From the NCBI GenBank assembly GCA_025267735.1, contig CM046295.1, forward strand, positions 22,352,938-22,416,937: DNA of 64,000 nt, read 5' to 3'. The translations under genes and the position numbers were made by a program. Source of the DNA: Mactra quadrangularis. Lineage: Eukaryota > Mollusca > Bivalvia > Venerida > Mactridae. The notes under the pieces were generated by a model. It was not told the DNA's origin, did no database searches, and was given only the letters and a program-made list of their open reading frames with translations. Shown here one piece after another: positions 21,990 through 33,589 of the stretch (the first letter of the stretch is position 1; each line of letters starts with the position of its first letter).

Positions 21990-22957
21990 TGGGATTTTCA
22001 ATGTTAATTAAAAAAGTTGGTATTGGAATGAGCGCGCGGATCCAGATATGGATGGCGAAAGAAATTCAATATTAGTCATGGCCATCTTTATCACCTAAGC
22101 GACATTGTTTTGGATAAAGTGTCGGACTTTAATATTGGGGTTCGTGAGTTCTAATCCCAGAATTTTCACATCATATTTCTAAGGGCAGCAATACTAACCA
22201 AAGTCCAGTTAAGTAGTGCCTGGTTTTTAATGTCAGTATATATATATTTGTTCTATTTACTCATACAAAATGGCGCCAATTTCACACAAAATCACTTGAG
22301 GATAACCTTTCTTTCTCTCTATCTCTTGTTACTGTCAACAACTCAGACGAGGGTTATATGCTTGATTGTGCACAAAGATGATAGTAAAAACATTAAATAA
22401 AATAATATATGTATACAGCCCTGATTATGAACCAGGAAATGAACACATGAATAAGGTGATAAGCTATGTTGATATGTTGGTACAATTAGTGCAGGGATTA
22501 CATAAAAATGTAAAAAGAGAATTTACGATCAATACACTTACAATTAAGTATAGGGAATATCGATAAAACAATTGTTCTGGTACACCTACATGTATGTAGG
22601 GATGAAAACAATGGTAATAAAAAAAGTGTGAAAACTGATAAAAGCAATTGAGTAGAATTTTGTATATGTCATTTAAAGATCCTTCCATGAACTTGCACAG
22701 CGTAGGCGTAAATAAATGTTGTATGGGAGACCATTTCAAAGTTACAATGGATCTAATTCCAATAATCCGTCTCAATCAGCCTTCTTCTCCAACAATATGT
22801 TAGATTGCAGGGCTCAACACAAATTGAATGTGAGTTAACAATATTATTAATCTTAATTATTGACCCTCAGCGACGTCGTGATATAAACATAAAAACATAA
22901 CAAAGGATGGTTATAAAAATGAAAATTGATATTATAAGATACATAAAGGGAACATAC
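21990..22957. repeat. Intergenic module shared with 29.1-29.5 and 49.8-50.2 kb
   Basis: 22015-22050 (GAGCGCGCGGATCCAGATAT) is the right half of the GTGGAACGTTC module also seen near 24780, 27125, 30290 and 49140. 22200-22300 (AGTAGTGCCTGG, ATACAAAATGGC) aligns with 29180-29250 and 49880-49955. A B-box-like GAGTTCTAATCCC near 22148 may mark an old SINE. The 103-codon minus frame at 22464-22775 has no resemblance to any family I know and is not annotated. Confidence 0.45.
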
Positions 22958-23119
22958 CGTAAAATCTTCAAATATATTGTTTTTATCAACGTAGATATTC
23001 AATATCAAATTGATGAGATAGTTCAGTTACTGCCTTGGTGTTGGTTTTGCTTCTGTTCGTCCTCCCACAATGATCTGTGAAAAGTGTGATAACACGTCAC
23101 AATTTCGTTCTATAAATAG
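22958..23119 (-). promoter_or_regulatory. Promoter/first-exon-like module 1
   Basis: Minus strand: a TATA-like CTATTTATAG at 23110-23119, a CACGTC variant of the CACGTG box, GTGGGAGGACGAACAGAAGC, then GAAGATTTTACG|GTATGT with the GT at 22957-22956. No ATG occurs on this strand across the module. The layout is shared by the modules at 25183, 29526, 31218 and 50228. It reads like a promoter plus an untranslated first exon; the link to TRIM gene 1 is inferred from strand and order only. Confidence 0.45.
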
Positions 23120-23416
23120 ATGATTTATATCTGATTTGAATGTTCAGGTCATTCATATTTGTATCCGTTATAGTGAACACATTGTTGATAACATATCAGA
23201 TCATGTATGACCATAATAAGTCAAAATCACTCTTAAAAAAATCATATTCAATTTATACAATGACTTTATATTTTACTTAACTGCCGTACGGTCAACATCT
23301 TATAGAACAATTTTCAAACAAAACATTTGAATAACTACTACATGCGTATAGCGGTAAATAGTCCGAAGTTACCATATTGTGGTCTTAACAATATATGACG
23401 GTATAATATTGAAATA

Positions 23417-24439
23417 TATTCAGCAAAAATGAAAACTTTACACACTAAACTTCCCATTTTGACAGGTTATTCTTCTCATAGATTTACTTTCACTACATAT
23501 ATTGATTGGCATCGACGTCGCGTAAAGACGACCGCGCGATTACGTTAGCTCACTTACGTAATCGTTTCTTTTTGCCAGCTACAGTAACTGCCCGGCAGCT
23601 AGGGTCTCTGCTCAGACTATCCGAAACCGTCTAAGGAAATCACATTTCCACTTCGGGCTCGCAGACCTTAAACTGGACCGCTAATAAGGGCACGACATAG
23701 GGCTCAAAGACTGGCCTGGTGTATACGGTATCGCCTTTGAAAGTGAGCCCAATGGATCAATGTGATTTTCTCCAGAGACACTTAAATGCTACATGTATAT
23801 CGATATTCTCCGCAATCATCTGCTCCCATTTATGCCAAACCATGGACCTCAGGCAACCTTTTAACATGATAATACTAGACCCTATACAGCCCGAGTAACC
23901 ACAGCTTTCTTGGCAAACAATAATGTGAACGTCTTACTCTGGCCAGCACTCTCCCCGGACCTTAACCCCATTGAGCAGATATGGGATGAACTCGGACGCA
24001 GGGCACGAAACCATCACCAAATCAACAACATTCATGACCTGAGACATGCTTTGCTGTTAGAATGGCAGGCAATTCCAAATGACGTCATTAGACATTATGT
24101 CAACTCCATGAGAAGGAGAATATTGGCTTGCATCAACAGCATTGGTAGCCATACACGCTACTGACAAGCTCCTGTCGACATTGTATTTAAAATCTCAAAT
24201 TCAATACCTAAAATCTCACAAGGTCAAAGTTTTACCACTTTCGATATGTTTTTAAATTGACCCCTACCATAGTTGACTTCATATTTCAAATTACTCTCGG
24301 GGGAATAGTAATGAAATCCACAAAACTGTCGGATAATTGATCAAGGTAAAACATGCTGTTAGTAGTTTTATGGTGCATTCAACAAAAGTAAAACTATTCT
24401 GTTTCAAATTCCATGTAAAGTTTTCATTTTTGCTCAGTA
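23417..24439 (+). mobile_element. Tc1-like DNA transposon, decayed and internally deleted
   Basis: The ends form inverted repeats of about 28 bases (23416-23443 and 24413-24440): CAGCAAAAATGAAAACTTTA against GAGCAAAAATGAAAACTTTA when reversed, each bordered by TA, the Tc1 target duplication. At about 1.0 kb it is shorter than a usual Tc1 element, and the coding region has stops and frameshifts. Between the ends are pieces of a DDE transposase (entry at 23865-24164). It is not capable of moving by itself. Confidence 0.85.
23865..24164 (+). pseudogene. Tc1-family transposase C-terminal remnant (DD34E)
   Basis: The frame runs on from HDNTRPYTARVTTAFL into LWPALSPDLNPIEQIWDELG and ends at 24164. 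The D at 23868-23870 and the E of NPIEQIW are separated by 34 residues, the spacing of the DD34E Tc1 group. A TAA directly precedes the segment, where the family has coding sequence. Upstream, about 23550-23750, pieces resembling the N-terminal half persist with stops. The first catalytic D was not located. Confidence 0.85.
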
Positions 24440-24639
24440 TATTTATTTCTTAGTTGAAAGTTTACTTTCCTTTCATCAGTAGCTGATAACAGCCCAATTC
24501 GTCATCAGACCAACCTCCGACTACGCTAACCAGCTGTGACATCAAATAAGACACAATATTACAAGAATAAGTTACACTACTATGACTTTAACCAGACAAA
24601 TAACCAAATATCAATACTGTACATAAAAATATTTGGATT

Positions 24640-24800
24640 AATAAGTGTAATATATTTTTATTATCAAGATTACTATCTACATTTGTTTGTTTTATATTTG
24701 ATAATATTATCTAGTATAATGTGGAACGTTCTAGATATTGTCATGGTTATTATATGAAAACAATTCAATATAATGAGCGGGCGGATCCAGAGATTGTAGT
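24640..24800. repeat. GTGGAACGTTC module, copy at 24.7 kb
   Basis: Contains TTGTTTTATATTTGATAATA, GTGGAACGTTCTAGATATTG and GAGCGGGCGGATCCAGAGAT. Counterparts: about 19400 (diverged), 22015 (right half), 27060, 30225 and 49075, and tandemly amplified at 47873-48345. It is always on the same strand relative to the TRIM genes. No protein-coding potential. Possibly a regulatory or an old transposon sequence. Confidence 0.55.
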
Positions 24801-25182
24801 TGAAATGAACTACAATAATTAAATATGGGATACAAAATACTTTCGGTAAATGTATTGCTAACTACACTTTTTGAAAATCGTACAATGAAAAACCTCGTGA
24901 GTTACAGTTTTTAGAATACTTCATTTTGATCACAGTGAAGACAAAAGTAAACCATATAATGATATTCTAATCAGTCTTCCTAGAACTAACCCTCCTCTGT
25001 TCTTTTATCCACCACATATAATTTGCTATTTTGGGATACTGGCTCGACACATTGACAACGAGAGTGAACAGTGGTAATAAGTCAACGATATTGATCTCTG
25101 TTGTATTAACGCAAAAAACAATAAAAACGTTGGACAAAAAGCATTGAAAATGTAAATATGTGTACATAAATTTTAAACATAC

Positions 25183-25320
25183 CGTATAATCTTCAAAACT
25201 GATGTTTATATAAATGTAGCTCTTTATTGATGGATCGATGTTTGTCGTGCTTCAGTTCGTCTTCCCACTTTGACTGATGACGATAGTGATATCACGTGAT
25301 GAATTTGTTCTATAAATAGA
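25183..25320 (-). promoter_or_regulatory. Promoter/first-exon-like module 2
   Basis: Minus strand: TATA-like CTATTTATAG (about 25311-25320), ATCACGTGATATC (CACGTG), TCATCAGTCAAAGTGGGAAG, then GATTATACG|GTATGT with the GT at 25182-25181. No ATG across the module. Together with 24500-25180 it forms a unit paralogous to about 30100-31380. Confidence 0.45.
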
Positions 25321-25958
25321 TAATAAGGATATGGTATTTGTAATGTTTATATGTTGACATTTAACATTTTTACCATAATACTGATTACAAAGTTGATAGC
25401 TTATCAGATCATATCACTAAATTAAGTCAATTAATGATCATACGATCATCATCTTATAGAAACACATTCAAAAAGAGATTTGTGTAGTATACTGGTATAC
25501 AAGTTACCGTGGAATAAAAAAACTGACAGTACCATACCACAGTATCATCGCAGACTACCGGTTTTGTGTCAGAGTGGCCTCATTTACTGCAAATATTAGT
25601 TAGAGACTGAGAGCTTCAGCATTTGATACAAAGCTAGTATTTCATGACCAAGCACCACAAACTTATTAAGAATATATTTTGCTTTTGGAATCGAACCCAC
25701 GGTCCATGTATTATTCATGCATATACGAGATTGGCGTTTTACAAAATTTCAAAAGAAGTAAATGTCCGTTAGAGCAACAGTAGCAATAGTAAAGTGAAGC
25801 GTTTTATAATATCAAAAAAGTAAAGTAGGTTTTAAATGACACTGTACTAGTTAATATTAAGATTAATATCAAAGGTATTTACTCTAATACTAAATATTTT
25901 ATCAAGTGTAATGTAGGACGTCCTAATTTATGACAAGGTCATAATTTAAGGTAATAAT

Positions 25959-26421
25959 TAGGGTCGGGAAAATATTCGAATATTTGGATCGTCACTGAGT
26001 AATCGAATATTGAAAAACGAATACGAATATTCGAAATTCTCAGCACTAGAAAAGCTTTTCAATTCTTGCCACACCAAGTTGCAATTAAAATCGTAGTTAA
26101 AGAAGCAAGTTTATAGTTGGCACGTGTGATTACACATGTCAATTACGTTATTGTTATGACTCCCAATTTACTGTACAAAACCTTGGTTATATACAGATCA
26201 TGAAGGATATATTCAAGATGCATTAAAACTCCAGATAATGTTTATTCAATATGAACTGAAGTAGCATTGTATTCAAATAAACAAAATTAGACATGGACAT
26301 CGCAATATAAAGCACTGACATACTTAGAATCTTTTTTGGCTTCATAAAAACGAACATTCGAATATATTCCAAAATTAAAAACGAATATTTGAACATCAAA
26401 ATTTGTATTTGTTCCCAGCTT
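25959..26421. mobile_element. Non-autonomous element with ATTCGAATAT-rich ends
   Basis: The left end TTAGGGTCGGGAAAATATTC and the reversed right end CTAAGCTGGGAACAAATA are similar, and both sides are rich in CGAATATT motifs. The paralogous site near 32045-32090 runs through (GGTCATAATT then AAAGGTAA) without this segment, consistent with an insertion here. A target duplication was not certain. hAT-like ends are possible but not proven. Confidence 0.5.
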
Positions 26422-26779
26422 AGTGAAATCAATCAGTTTATTTGATTACATGAACTATTCTATAAGTAAAAGGATTTCTTCACCACTCTACAGTTTGTTC
26501 TTTATATGCTGGGCTAATAGCCTTTAATTGGGAACGAAGGGTAATTGTGGTGATAACCGTTATGTAATGAATAAGTTAGACATATCATATAACTAAGGCA
26601 ATATATATAAGTTAATTACCTTATCGTCAAAGTATATGTTTTTGTGAGAGATCTCTAAATAAGATATTCATAAAATACATTTATAGTTTTCGAAAAGTAG
26701 TATTTGAATACATATGCTTTACATATAGTATGATTTTTAGAGTGTATAACTTTATCATCAGGCAATTTCAACGAGATTA

Positions 26780-27350
26780 CTTTATATCTAAATAAATTAT
26801 ATATATAATTTGATGAACGTTCTTAATATGTTAGTTTATTTTGTTTTTATTTGCTTTAAAACGTTGTTTCATTTATATTGTGGCGGTCAAACGACAAATA
26901 TATTGAGTAATAACCATGAACCTATTTTACTTATAGCTTGTTAATGATAAGATGAGACATTATTTACATAGAATATCATTTAATTTTGTATCAAGTGTTA
27001 TTCTAAACGATCTCAATCAAGATTACAATTATTAAGTGTTTGTTTTATATCTGATTATAATATCATGTATAGAGTCGAACGTTCTAGATATTGTAAACAT
27101 TTTACAGAATATAAAAATTATATGAGCGGTGGATCCAGATATTAAAATCAACTTTAATACGATAATACATACTTGTATATAAACTGATACTTATTTCATT
27201 TTTATGTCAATAATGATAATAAAAATAACAGAATTTCATTGCTTTTATTGTACAATGTATCAAACAAGCATGTAAAAAATGAGAGTAAAAACTGGGATAA
27301 ACAAACATTACTCACTGAATGACAGCAAACCGTTTATCTAGAAACTCTTT
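26780..27350. repeat. Intergenic module paralogous to 48780-49540
   Basis: Ordered similarity with 48.8-49.5 kb: AACGTTGTTTCA, TTTGTATCAAGT, CGTTCTAGATA, GGATCCAGATA, AATGAGAGTAAAAA and CTGAATGACAGCAAAC. It includes the GTGGAACGTTC module (GTCGAACGTTCTAGATATTG near 27074). No genes. Confidence 0.6.
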
Positions 27351-27362
27351 GTTATGGAATCA

Positions 27363-27617
27363 TTGCATGGGAGAATCTGGCGGGGTTAGAATGGTGAATA
27401 CCCCCCTGAAATTTTCAAAATGTACCCAAGCATGAGTATACTTTTTAACTAAAATTCATTTTAAGCAGCATGAAGCAATTTTTCTCTTTGCCTAACATAG
27501 GTCTAAGCGTAATTCTGCAAATAGTGTGTAAAGTTGTAGTGGTTCGATAGTTTTGAACCCCCTAGAAAAAGTTTGGACCCCCCTATAGAAAAAAATATTT
27601 GGATCCGCCCTTGCACA
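27363..27617. mobile_element. Probable small hAT-like non-autonomous insertion
   Basis: The ends are imperfect inverted repeats (CATGGGAGAATCTGG at the left, CAAGGGCGGATCCAA reversed from the right), and the interior contains runs of C and G (ACCCCCCTGAAAT, GACCCCCCTATAG). The paralogous stretch at about 49530-49570 lacks it. No coding capacity and no clear 8-bp target duplication. Confidence 0.45.
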
Positions 27618-27639
27618 GATCAGTGTGTTATATTGTGTA

Positions 27640-28620
27640 CATTTAAAATGAGAGTAAATAAATTTGACCAATATCTGCAGTGTTTTTACTGTGATGTCAC
27701 ATGGTCACAACACGATAGTTATAATGGGCATTGCACATCCTGATGTTATGAAAATAACGTTCATATCATAATTTACTATTAATCTATCTATCTTTTTGTG
27801 AAATTTTGACCACCGTAGGACATTTTTATTAATGTAAATCTAATGGTTGATTCATGTAGCTGGATGCCTCCCTGAAATCGTACTGGGGATGTATAAAATC
27901 TAAGTCGCGTTTAAGTCCGTAATCCAGGCCAAATGTCAACTAGTTCCATTTATTTTTAATTAGACCCTATGCTCTATATACTGATATTTCAAGAATTCTA
28001 TCGGTAAAGTGGAGAATTTCTTTGTTGGAAACTAATGTATTATGATTAAACATTATTTTTATGATAAATGAGTGTTTGATTACATAATTACTTCCTTGTT
28101 TAGCCTTTTTGTCGCGAAAATAAATGACAATAAAAATAATTTACAATAGTTCAACTAGTAGAACTACAGTTAGTGTTTAAAGTTTAAATCTACTTGAACT
28201 GTGTTTATTGATGCTTCGTGACGTTTGTAAGAGAAATTTAATACTCGATATGGTTAAAATAATGTCACAGTAGTGTAAAATTAAAGACGAGTGGTATAAC
28301 TGTTGTTAAAGATTTTTTTCACAAATGTGGAAAACTTTTGAAAAGGCAGTTTAGTATTTAATTCATGTTGCTGGATGATTTACTGAGCCACATAGAGAAT
28401 ATTTTTTAAACCTATTTTGTGATAAAAATGTGTTATTTAGGTCAAAGGTCAACAAAGTGCATTTTCTTATTATAAAAGCTATGTGACCATTGTACAGTGT
28501 ATTACTTGTAAAAAGTAAATTTATAATAGAAAACTTTATAATTACTTTCAAATTGTTCAAAAGATTGTTTGATGCGCTTGGTTACATGATTACGTCCCTT
28601 TATGTAATGTTTGTCGCGTA
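27640..28620. other. Intergenic DNA absent from the 49.6 kb paralogue
   Basis: No gene. Between the modules at 27.3 and 29.1 kb this copy is about 1.2 kb longer than the corresponding 49.6-49.8 kb interval, partly because of the SINE at 28632. The rest is unassigned AT-rich sequence. Confidence 0.4.
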
Positions 28621-28631
28621 AATAGGTAAAA

Positions 28632-28912
28632 AACAGCTTCCAGCTAACTCAGTAGGTAGCACGCTAGTCTGCTGATCGCGAGTGTTTTTTTTCTTTTCCT
28701 TGGCAAAGCATACGTTCATGGAGTTCATGAAATGATTTCTATGGAAATTCTCCCACCCATCACTGATTCTTAATTATGTCAGTCACTAACAAAAGTACGA
28801 GCCTAGTAACTGGTAGAGAGCTTAATCCAGAGATTAAGCTTTTCTAGGACGGCAGTGATATGACCATAACGATGTGCTGCAATGGCGTTGGACCCAACAC
28901 AACGGGTAAATA
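28632..28912 (+). mobile_element. tRNA-derived SINE, family A, degraded head
   Basis: Begins with CAGCTAACTCAGTAGGTAGC (A-box region). The B-box is replaced by a T-run after GATCGCGAGTG. Family A body motifs follow: CATGAAATGATTTCTATGG, TCAGTCACTAACAAAAGTAC, GCTTAATCCAGAGATTAAGC, and the tail CTGCAATGGCGTTGGACCCA. Confidence 0.7.
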
Positions 28913-29089
28913 CATTATAAATCAACCCTAACATGACAAAAATTGAGTTAAGAACATATTTTGATTTCTATGTAATGTTTGTAAAATGTATCACAATCTA
29001 AATGATGTAAATCCTAAACATATAGTTTCCAAAATGACAAAACAGGATTAGCACAATCTTGTATGTCACAACCACACCCAAACACGCAT

Positions 29090-29520
29090 ACTTGGCCAGC
29101 TTTATATCAAAAATGTTTGCACAAGTTTGGTCTCTTTATATTACGCCTTAAGTGGACAACAATATGAACCAAAAAAGAGTTGTTTAGTGCCCTGGTTATA
29201 ACGGAGAATGCTTATATATTTGTACAATATGCTTATACAAAATGGCACTAAATGGAGCTTATTTGTACCCAAGTCTCATGATGATGTCATTTTTAACCAT
29301 GGATTATATCATACACCATGAATTAATTCCATTTCTCCGTCGTCAGATGTCTTTTTGTCTCAAAAATCCATGTCAGAAAGCAGGACTCAGCCAATTGTAT
29401 TTGATATTCAACAGTGATAATAAATATTTGACTATTAACACACAGAGGCGTAGTGATATTAAAATATAAATACAGACAATAATAGAATTAAAATGAATAT
29501 AATACAAGCAATAAATTACA
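29090..29520. repeat. Intergenic module paralogous to 49830-50220
   Basis: Closely matches 49.83-50.22 kb: ATTACGCCTTAAGTGGACA, TTTAGTGCCCTGGT, AATGCTTATA, GCACTAAATGGAGCT, CATGATGATG, CCGTCGTCAG and GCAGGACTCAGC. A 75-codon plus frame at 29242-29469 begins here, but in the paralogue the ATG is lost and an in-frame stop appears, so it is unlikely to be coding. Confidence 0.6.
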
Positions 29521-29525
29521 CATAC

Positions 29526-29670
29526 CGTTGTTTGTAGAAACGTAGATCTTCAAAGTTAAATTGATGGGATAGGGAAGTTATTGCCTTGATGTAAGTTGTG
29601 CGTCTGTTCGTCCTCCCACTTTGACTGATGAAGATTGTTATACCACGTGACAATTTTGTTCTATAAATAG
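29526..29670 (-). promoter_or_regulatory. Promoter/first-exon-like module 3
   Basis: Minus strand: TATA-like CTATTTATAG (29661-29670), GTCACGTGGTATAAC (CACGTG), TTCATCAGTCAAAGTGGGAG, GACGAACAGACGC, and a donor-like AACG|GTATGTG with the GT at 29525-29524. No ATG across the module. The segment just before the donor differs from the other copies by a small rearrangement (TTGAAGATCTACGTTTCTAC). Confidence 0.45.
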
Positions 29671-30099
29671 ATGATTTAATATCTGATTTAAATGTTAAGG
29701 TCATTCATATTTGTATCCGTAATAATGAACTCATTGTTGATAACTTATCAGATCATATGACCAAAATCTGTCAAGTTATATAAAATGATATGTACATTAT
29801 TATTAATGAAATTGATTTCAATATTATAAACCGTATACTTCATTTAATTTCCTTATGATCATCATCTCAAAAAAACAATTCAACCAATTATATACAGACT
29901 AATTAGAAAGTTGAAATATTGCCGTTTAATAATGAATGGTTGTATCATATTGCATGTTTATTTTTGATAAATTATTATTTCGACCGTAGCTGCCCACTGC
30001 CTTGTTCTAAATCAGAGGAATTTCAAATTGATCTTAGCGGCCGTCTCATCCATTTTAGACATATATTGTAATACTGTAATACAACTCTGATTTTTACAA

Positions 30100-30320
30100 A
30101 GCAAGTTGAAAAGTACTGTGAGTGTAGATATAATGGATACATTTAATTATTGTAAATTATCTTTATTATCAACATTAACTATATACAAGTGTTTGTTTTA
30201 AATATGATAATATTATCATGTATGATAGTGTGGAACGTTCTAGATATCGTCAAGGTTATTATATATAAAAAATTGTCATTGGTATGACCGGACGGATCTG
30301 AAGATTGTGGGCGAAAGAAA
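30100..30320. repeat. GTGGAACGTTC module, copy at 30.2 kb
   Basis: Aligns with 24640-24800: AAGTGTTTGTTTTAAATATG, GTGTGGAACGTTCTAGATAT, AAGGTTATTATAT and GACCGGACGGATCTGAAGAT. The paralogy continues after the SINE at 30405-30703 (30735-30790 against 24830-24880), which shows that the SINE inserted after the duplication. Confidence 0.55.
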
Positions 30321-30404
30321 TTTGATATTAAATCATAAAACTTGGATTTGATTTTGTGTTTACAAGTTTTATAAAGACATTGACACAGTTGTTTGATTGT
30401 ATGT

Positions 30405-30703
30405 TTGGTTGGTTTAACGCCTTTGCAACACATTGTATAGGTCATTTAAAGGCGGTCAGTCAACTTACTCACTCCTCCTGGAAAGGCTAAATCTATGGAT
30501 TTAACTATTAACCAACTGCAAAGCGCATACTTTCGTCAGTTAATGACAACTGCCCCACATTATTAAAAACATTGGTAGAATAATCGTAGAAAAAATTCAT
30601 GACCAAGCTCCACGAAAGAATGCCTCGCCCGGGAATCAAACCCACCACATCTCGATCAGTAGACTTACTTGCTACCAACTGAGTTAGCCGGGGGCTCGCT
30701 CAT
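30405..30703 (-). mobile_element. tRNA-derived SINE, family A, minus strand
   Basis: Reads from the tail (GGTTTAACGCCTTTGCAACA) through the body (GGCGGTCAGTCAACTTACTC, ATTAACCAACTGCAAAGCGC, CATGACCAAGCTCCACGAAA) to the head, which reversed reads GTTAGCTCAGT-like ACTCAGTTGGTAGCAAG and GGTTTGATTCCCGGG. It is absent from the paralogous position near 24820. Confidence 0.75.
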
Positions 30704-31217
30704 TGACACTGTTAATAAACCACAAGTACTTCTATTTATGGCGTACAAAACATTTTTGGAAAATGTATTGCTAAGAACAAGTTTTCTGAAAATCATGTAT
30801 TAAATTATCTAATGATAAATACAATGCACATATGACCAAGACACGTGAATTATGTATATCTATAGCAAAATAGTCGGTTAGAAAATACAGTGAAGATTAA
30901 GGAAATTACACTGAAAATATGCTTTTTTAATTCTGTTTTGAGATTTATTCTTTATGATCACAGTGAGGACGAAAACAAATAATGTAATCTCATTCTGATC
31001 ATTAATTTCTCCGGAACTTCGTTTTCTGTCATAAATAGACATCCTTTACGTATATTGAGCCGTTTTAGGATACTGGCTCGACACATTGTCAACGAGAGTG
31101 AACAGATGTATAAAGTCAACGATATTGACCTATGGTGTATTAACACAAAAACAATGCAAAGTGATAGACAAAATTACCATTGGAAATGTAAATGCATGTA
31201 CATAAATTTTAACATAC

Positions 31218-31379
31218 CGTATAATCTACAAAATGATGCTTATATAAATGTAGCTCTTTATTGACGATTTGATGACATAGAACACTTACTGCCTTGATGT
31301 TTGTTGAGTATCTGATCGTCCTCCCACTTTGACTGATGACGACAGTGATATCACGTGATGAATTTATTCTATAAATAAG
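31218..31379 (-). promoter_or_regulatory. Promoter/first-exon-like module 4
   Basis: Minus strand: TATA-like TTATTTATAG (31370-31379), ATCACGTGATATC, TCATCAGTCAAAGTGGGAGG, ACGATCAGATAC, then GATTATACG|GTATGT with the GT at 31217-31216. One ATG occurs within it (in CTATGTC near 31280), unlike the other four. Paralogous to module 2. Confidence 0.42.
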
Positions 31380-31384
31380 TAGTT

Positions 31385-33290
31385 AGGATATCTTATGTGT
31401 AATGTTTATACATGTTTAACTTTAACATTTTCACCGTAATACTGATTACAAAGTTGATAGCTTATCCGATCATATCACTACAATAAGTCAATTAATGATC
31501 GTACGATCATCATCTTATAGAAACACCTTCAATAGAGATGTGTGTAGTGTACCGGTATACCGGTTACCATGGAACAAAGTTCTGACAGTATCATACCTCA
31601 GACTGCCGGTTTTGTATTTTAGTGTCCATATTTATTGCAAAATATAAGTTAGAGACTGACAGCTTCTCTATTTGATACAGAGCTAGTATTTCATGACAAA
31701 ATACCACAAACTTAATTAGGATAGATTTTGATTTGGAATCGAACCTATTGCCTATGTATTTGTATTCTCCCGCTACAGACTTGGAAGAAGACATCGTATA
31801 CGTGAGGGTAGCATTTATATAATTTTGAGTGTCGATCTGTATACGGATATTAATGTGTAACGTCATTGCATTATATTCAAAGTTAAACTGAGTGTGATCA
31901 TCGATGGAAAAATCCGTCAGACCAACTGTAGCGAAAATAAAGTGGAACATTTAAAATTATTAAACAAGTAAACTAAATTCTTGACTGTATTCATTAATAT
32001 GAAGATATATATGTCAAATATTTTATCATGTATATGTAGAACGTGATTGGTTATGACATGGTCATAATTCAAAGTTTTATCAAAGGTAAAAATTGTAAGA
32101 AAAAAAATTTCTCCCTGTCCTATCTGCTCTCTAAGTAATGTATCGACCTTCATATCGTTATACTACCAAGACACGTATGACGTCACACATCAAAATTAGC
32201 TGTGTAGAGAGTGTAGACTTGAGTCTGCGTCGCATTAACACTAATGTCAAATCAAAGGTAGCAAAGTAAAAAAAGTTAATAAAAGTATGCATTGACATAT
32301 TTAAGAAATGTGAAAATATATTAAATATTATTTTTATGGTCTAAGATTGAGTGCAGTTATCATTTTTCTGAACATAGGATCGTGTCATTATAATCTCTAA
32401 TGTCGTATATTAACAAGAATGCATTACTTCTTTATCGTAATAATAAACATATGCTGATTTATATTGATATCTAGAACTCAAATTATTAATTTTCAGGGTA
32501 ATTCTAATTGACCGAGTGCCAAACATTTTGACTTTTCCGAAATTTATGATGATTTACAAATTTCAAAGTGTGGGAGGGATGTTTTTTTTCATTTTCGGAT
32601 TTTAAGGTTCGAGGAATCCAACGAACGTATGATCAATTTGTTGTGGTCTTAAAAATCATTAATGAAATGAGCTTCACGCTTTATGTAATCCACAGCGGCC
32701 AGCATTCAACCACTAACCTTACATTTCCTTGCTTTTTTGATACCTGTCCAACGCATCATCTGATACATGACCGTGTATTACCATTAAATCCCTTTCAAAT
32801 ATTATAATATATCATAACTCTTAAAATACGTGATTAAAACTAAAACAAAATTTAATTGTATTAATGAAAATCAGTTTAAAATTTAAGGTAATTCTGAATG
32901 GTACTATGTATATAAACATCATGTATTTTGACAGTAATTGTAAATAACCGTGTATGGTTATTTTATTTCTCAATTTTAAAAGTATTTTGTGAACCTAAGA
33001 TAGTTGTTTAAAGTCATTTAGAATTATTTTAGAGGTATTTAAAGGGAGAGAAACATGACGTGTTAAATCAATCACAATGACTGCATAATAGTCTCTCTTA
33101 AAATGTTCTAATTCTAAACAATAAAGCAGAATGATAAAACATGTCTTAAACTTTTGAAAATGAGATATAGTCCCCTACATTGTCGATATTTAAGAATAGT
33201 CAACTGTAAAATCTCGATCATTATTGTGAGAATAATATATGTATTATTATCAATGGAGTAGCATCACAAACCACATACTTGTATATTGTA
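31385..33290. other. Intergenic DNA, partly paralogous to 25.3-25.95 kb
   Basis: 31385-31760 aligns with 25325-25700 (TTGATAGCTTATC, ACGATCATCATCTTATAG, CGGTTTTGT, TCATGAC-AA-CACCACAAACTTA), and about 32030-32080 with 25910-25950. GGAATCGAACC near 31736 and 25687 looks like a B-box remnant of an old SINE. The remainder has no recognised features, and the open frames here are short and unsupported. Confidence 0.45.
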
Positions 33291-33299
33291 TATAAAGCA

Positions 33300-33580
33300 T
33301 CACTAATATTTCGCCCCATAAACGGTTGATTTCATACAATATTTTGAGCATTGTATGTGTAAAAATATCAACCACAGAATAAGAGAAAACATCACAATGC
33401 ACATATGGTTTACGTATATTATCATCATTAGTCTAATCCATAAACAGTTAATTCATAAAAATGTTTATATTCAAAGGGCGAGTAATATAGCGATTTTGAT
33501 GTTATTTCAGTTTATTTCAAATGATTTTCTCCCTTTAACATACTTTGCACATAGATTGTTCGTTCAAACTTACGTCATTT
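33300..33580. repeat. Block 2 left edge
   Basis: Similar to 9005-9180 and 5275-5450: CACTAATATTTCGCCCCATA against CACTAATAGCTCGCCCCCCC, and TTATTTCA-TGATTTTCTCCCTT against ATTTCATTGATTTTCTCCCT. Marks the start of the duplicated block that contains TRIM gene 2. Confidence 0.45.
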
Positions 33581-33589
33581 ATCCACATT

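Noticed and set aside
29242..29469. 75-codon frame beginning MALNGAYLYPSLMM
   Set aside because: In the paralogue at about 49.94 kb the start codon is lost and an in-frame stop is present, so the frame is not under selection.
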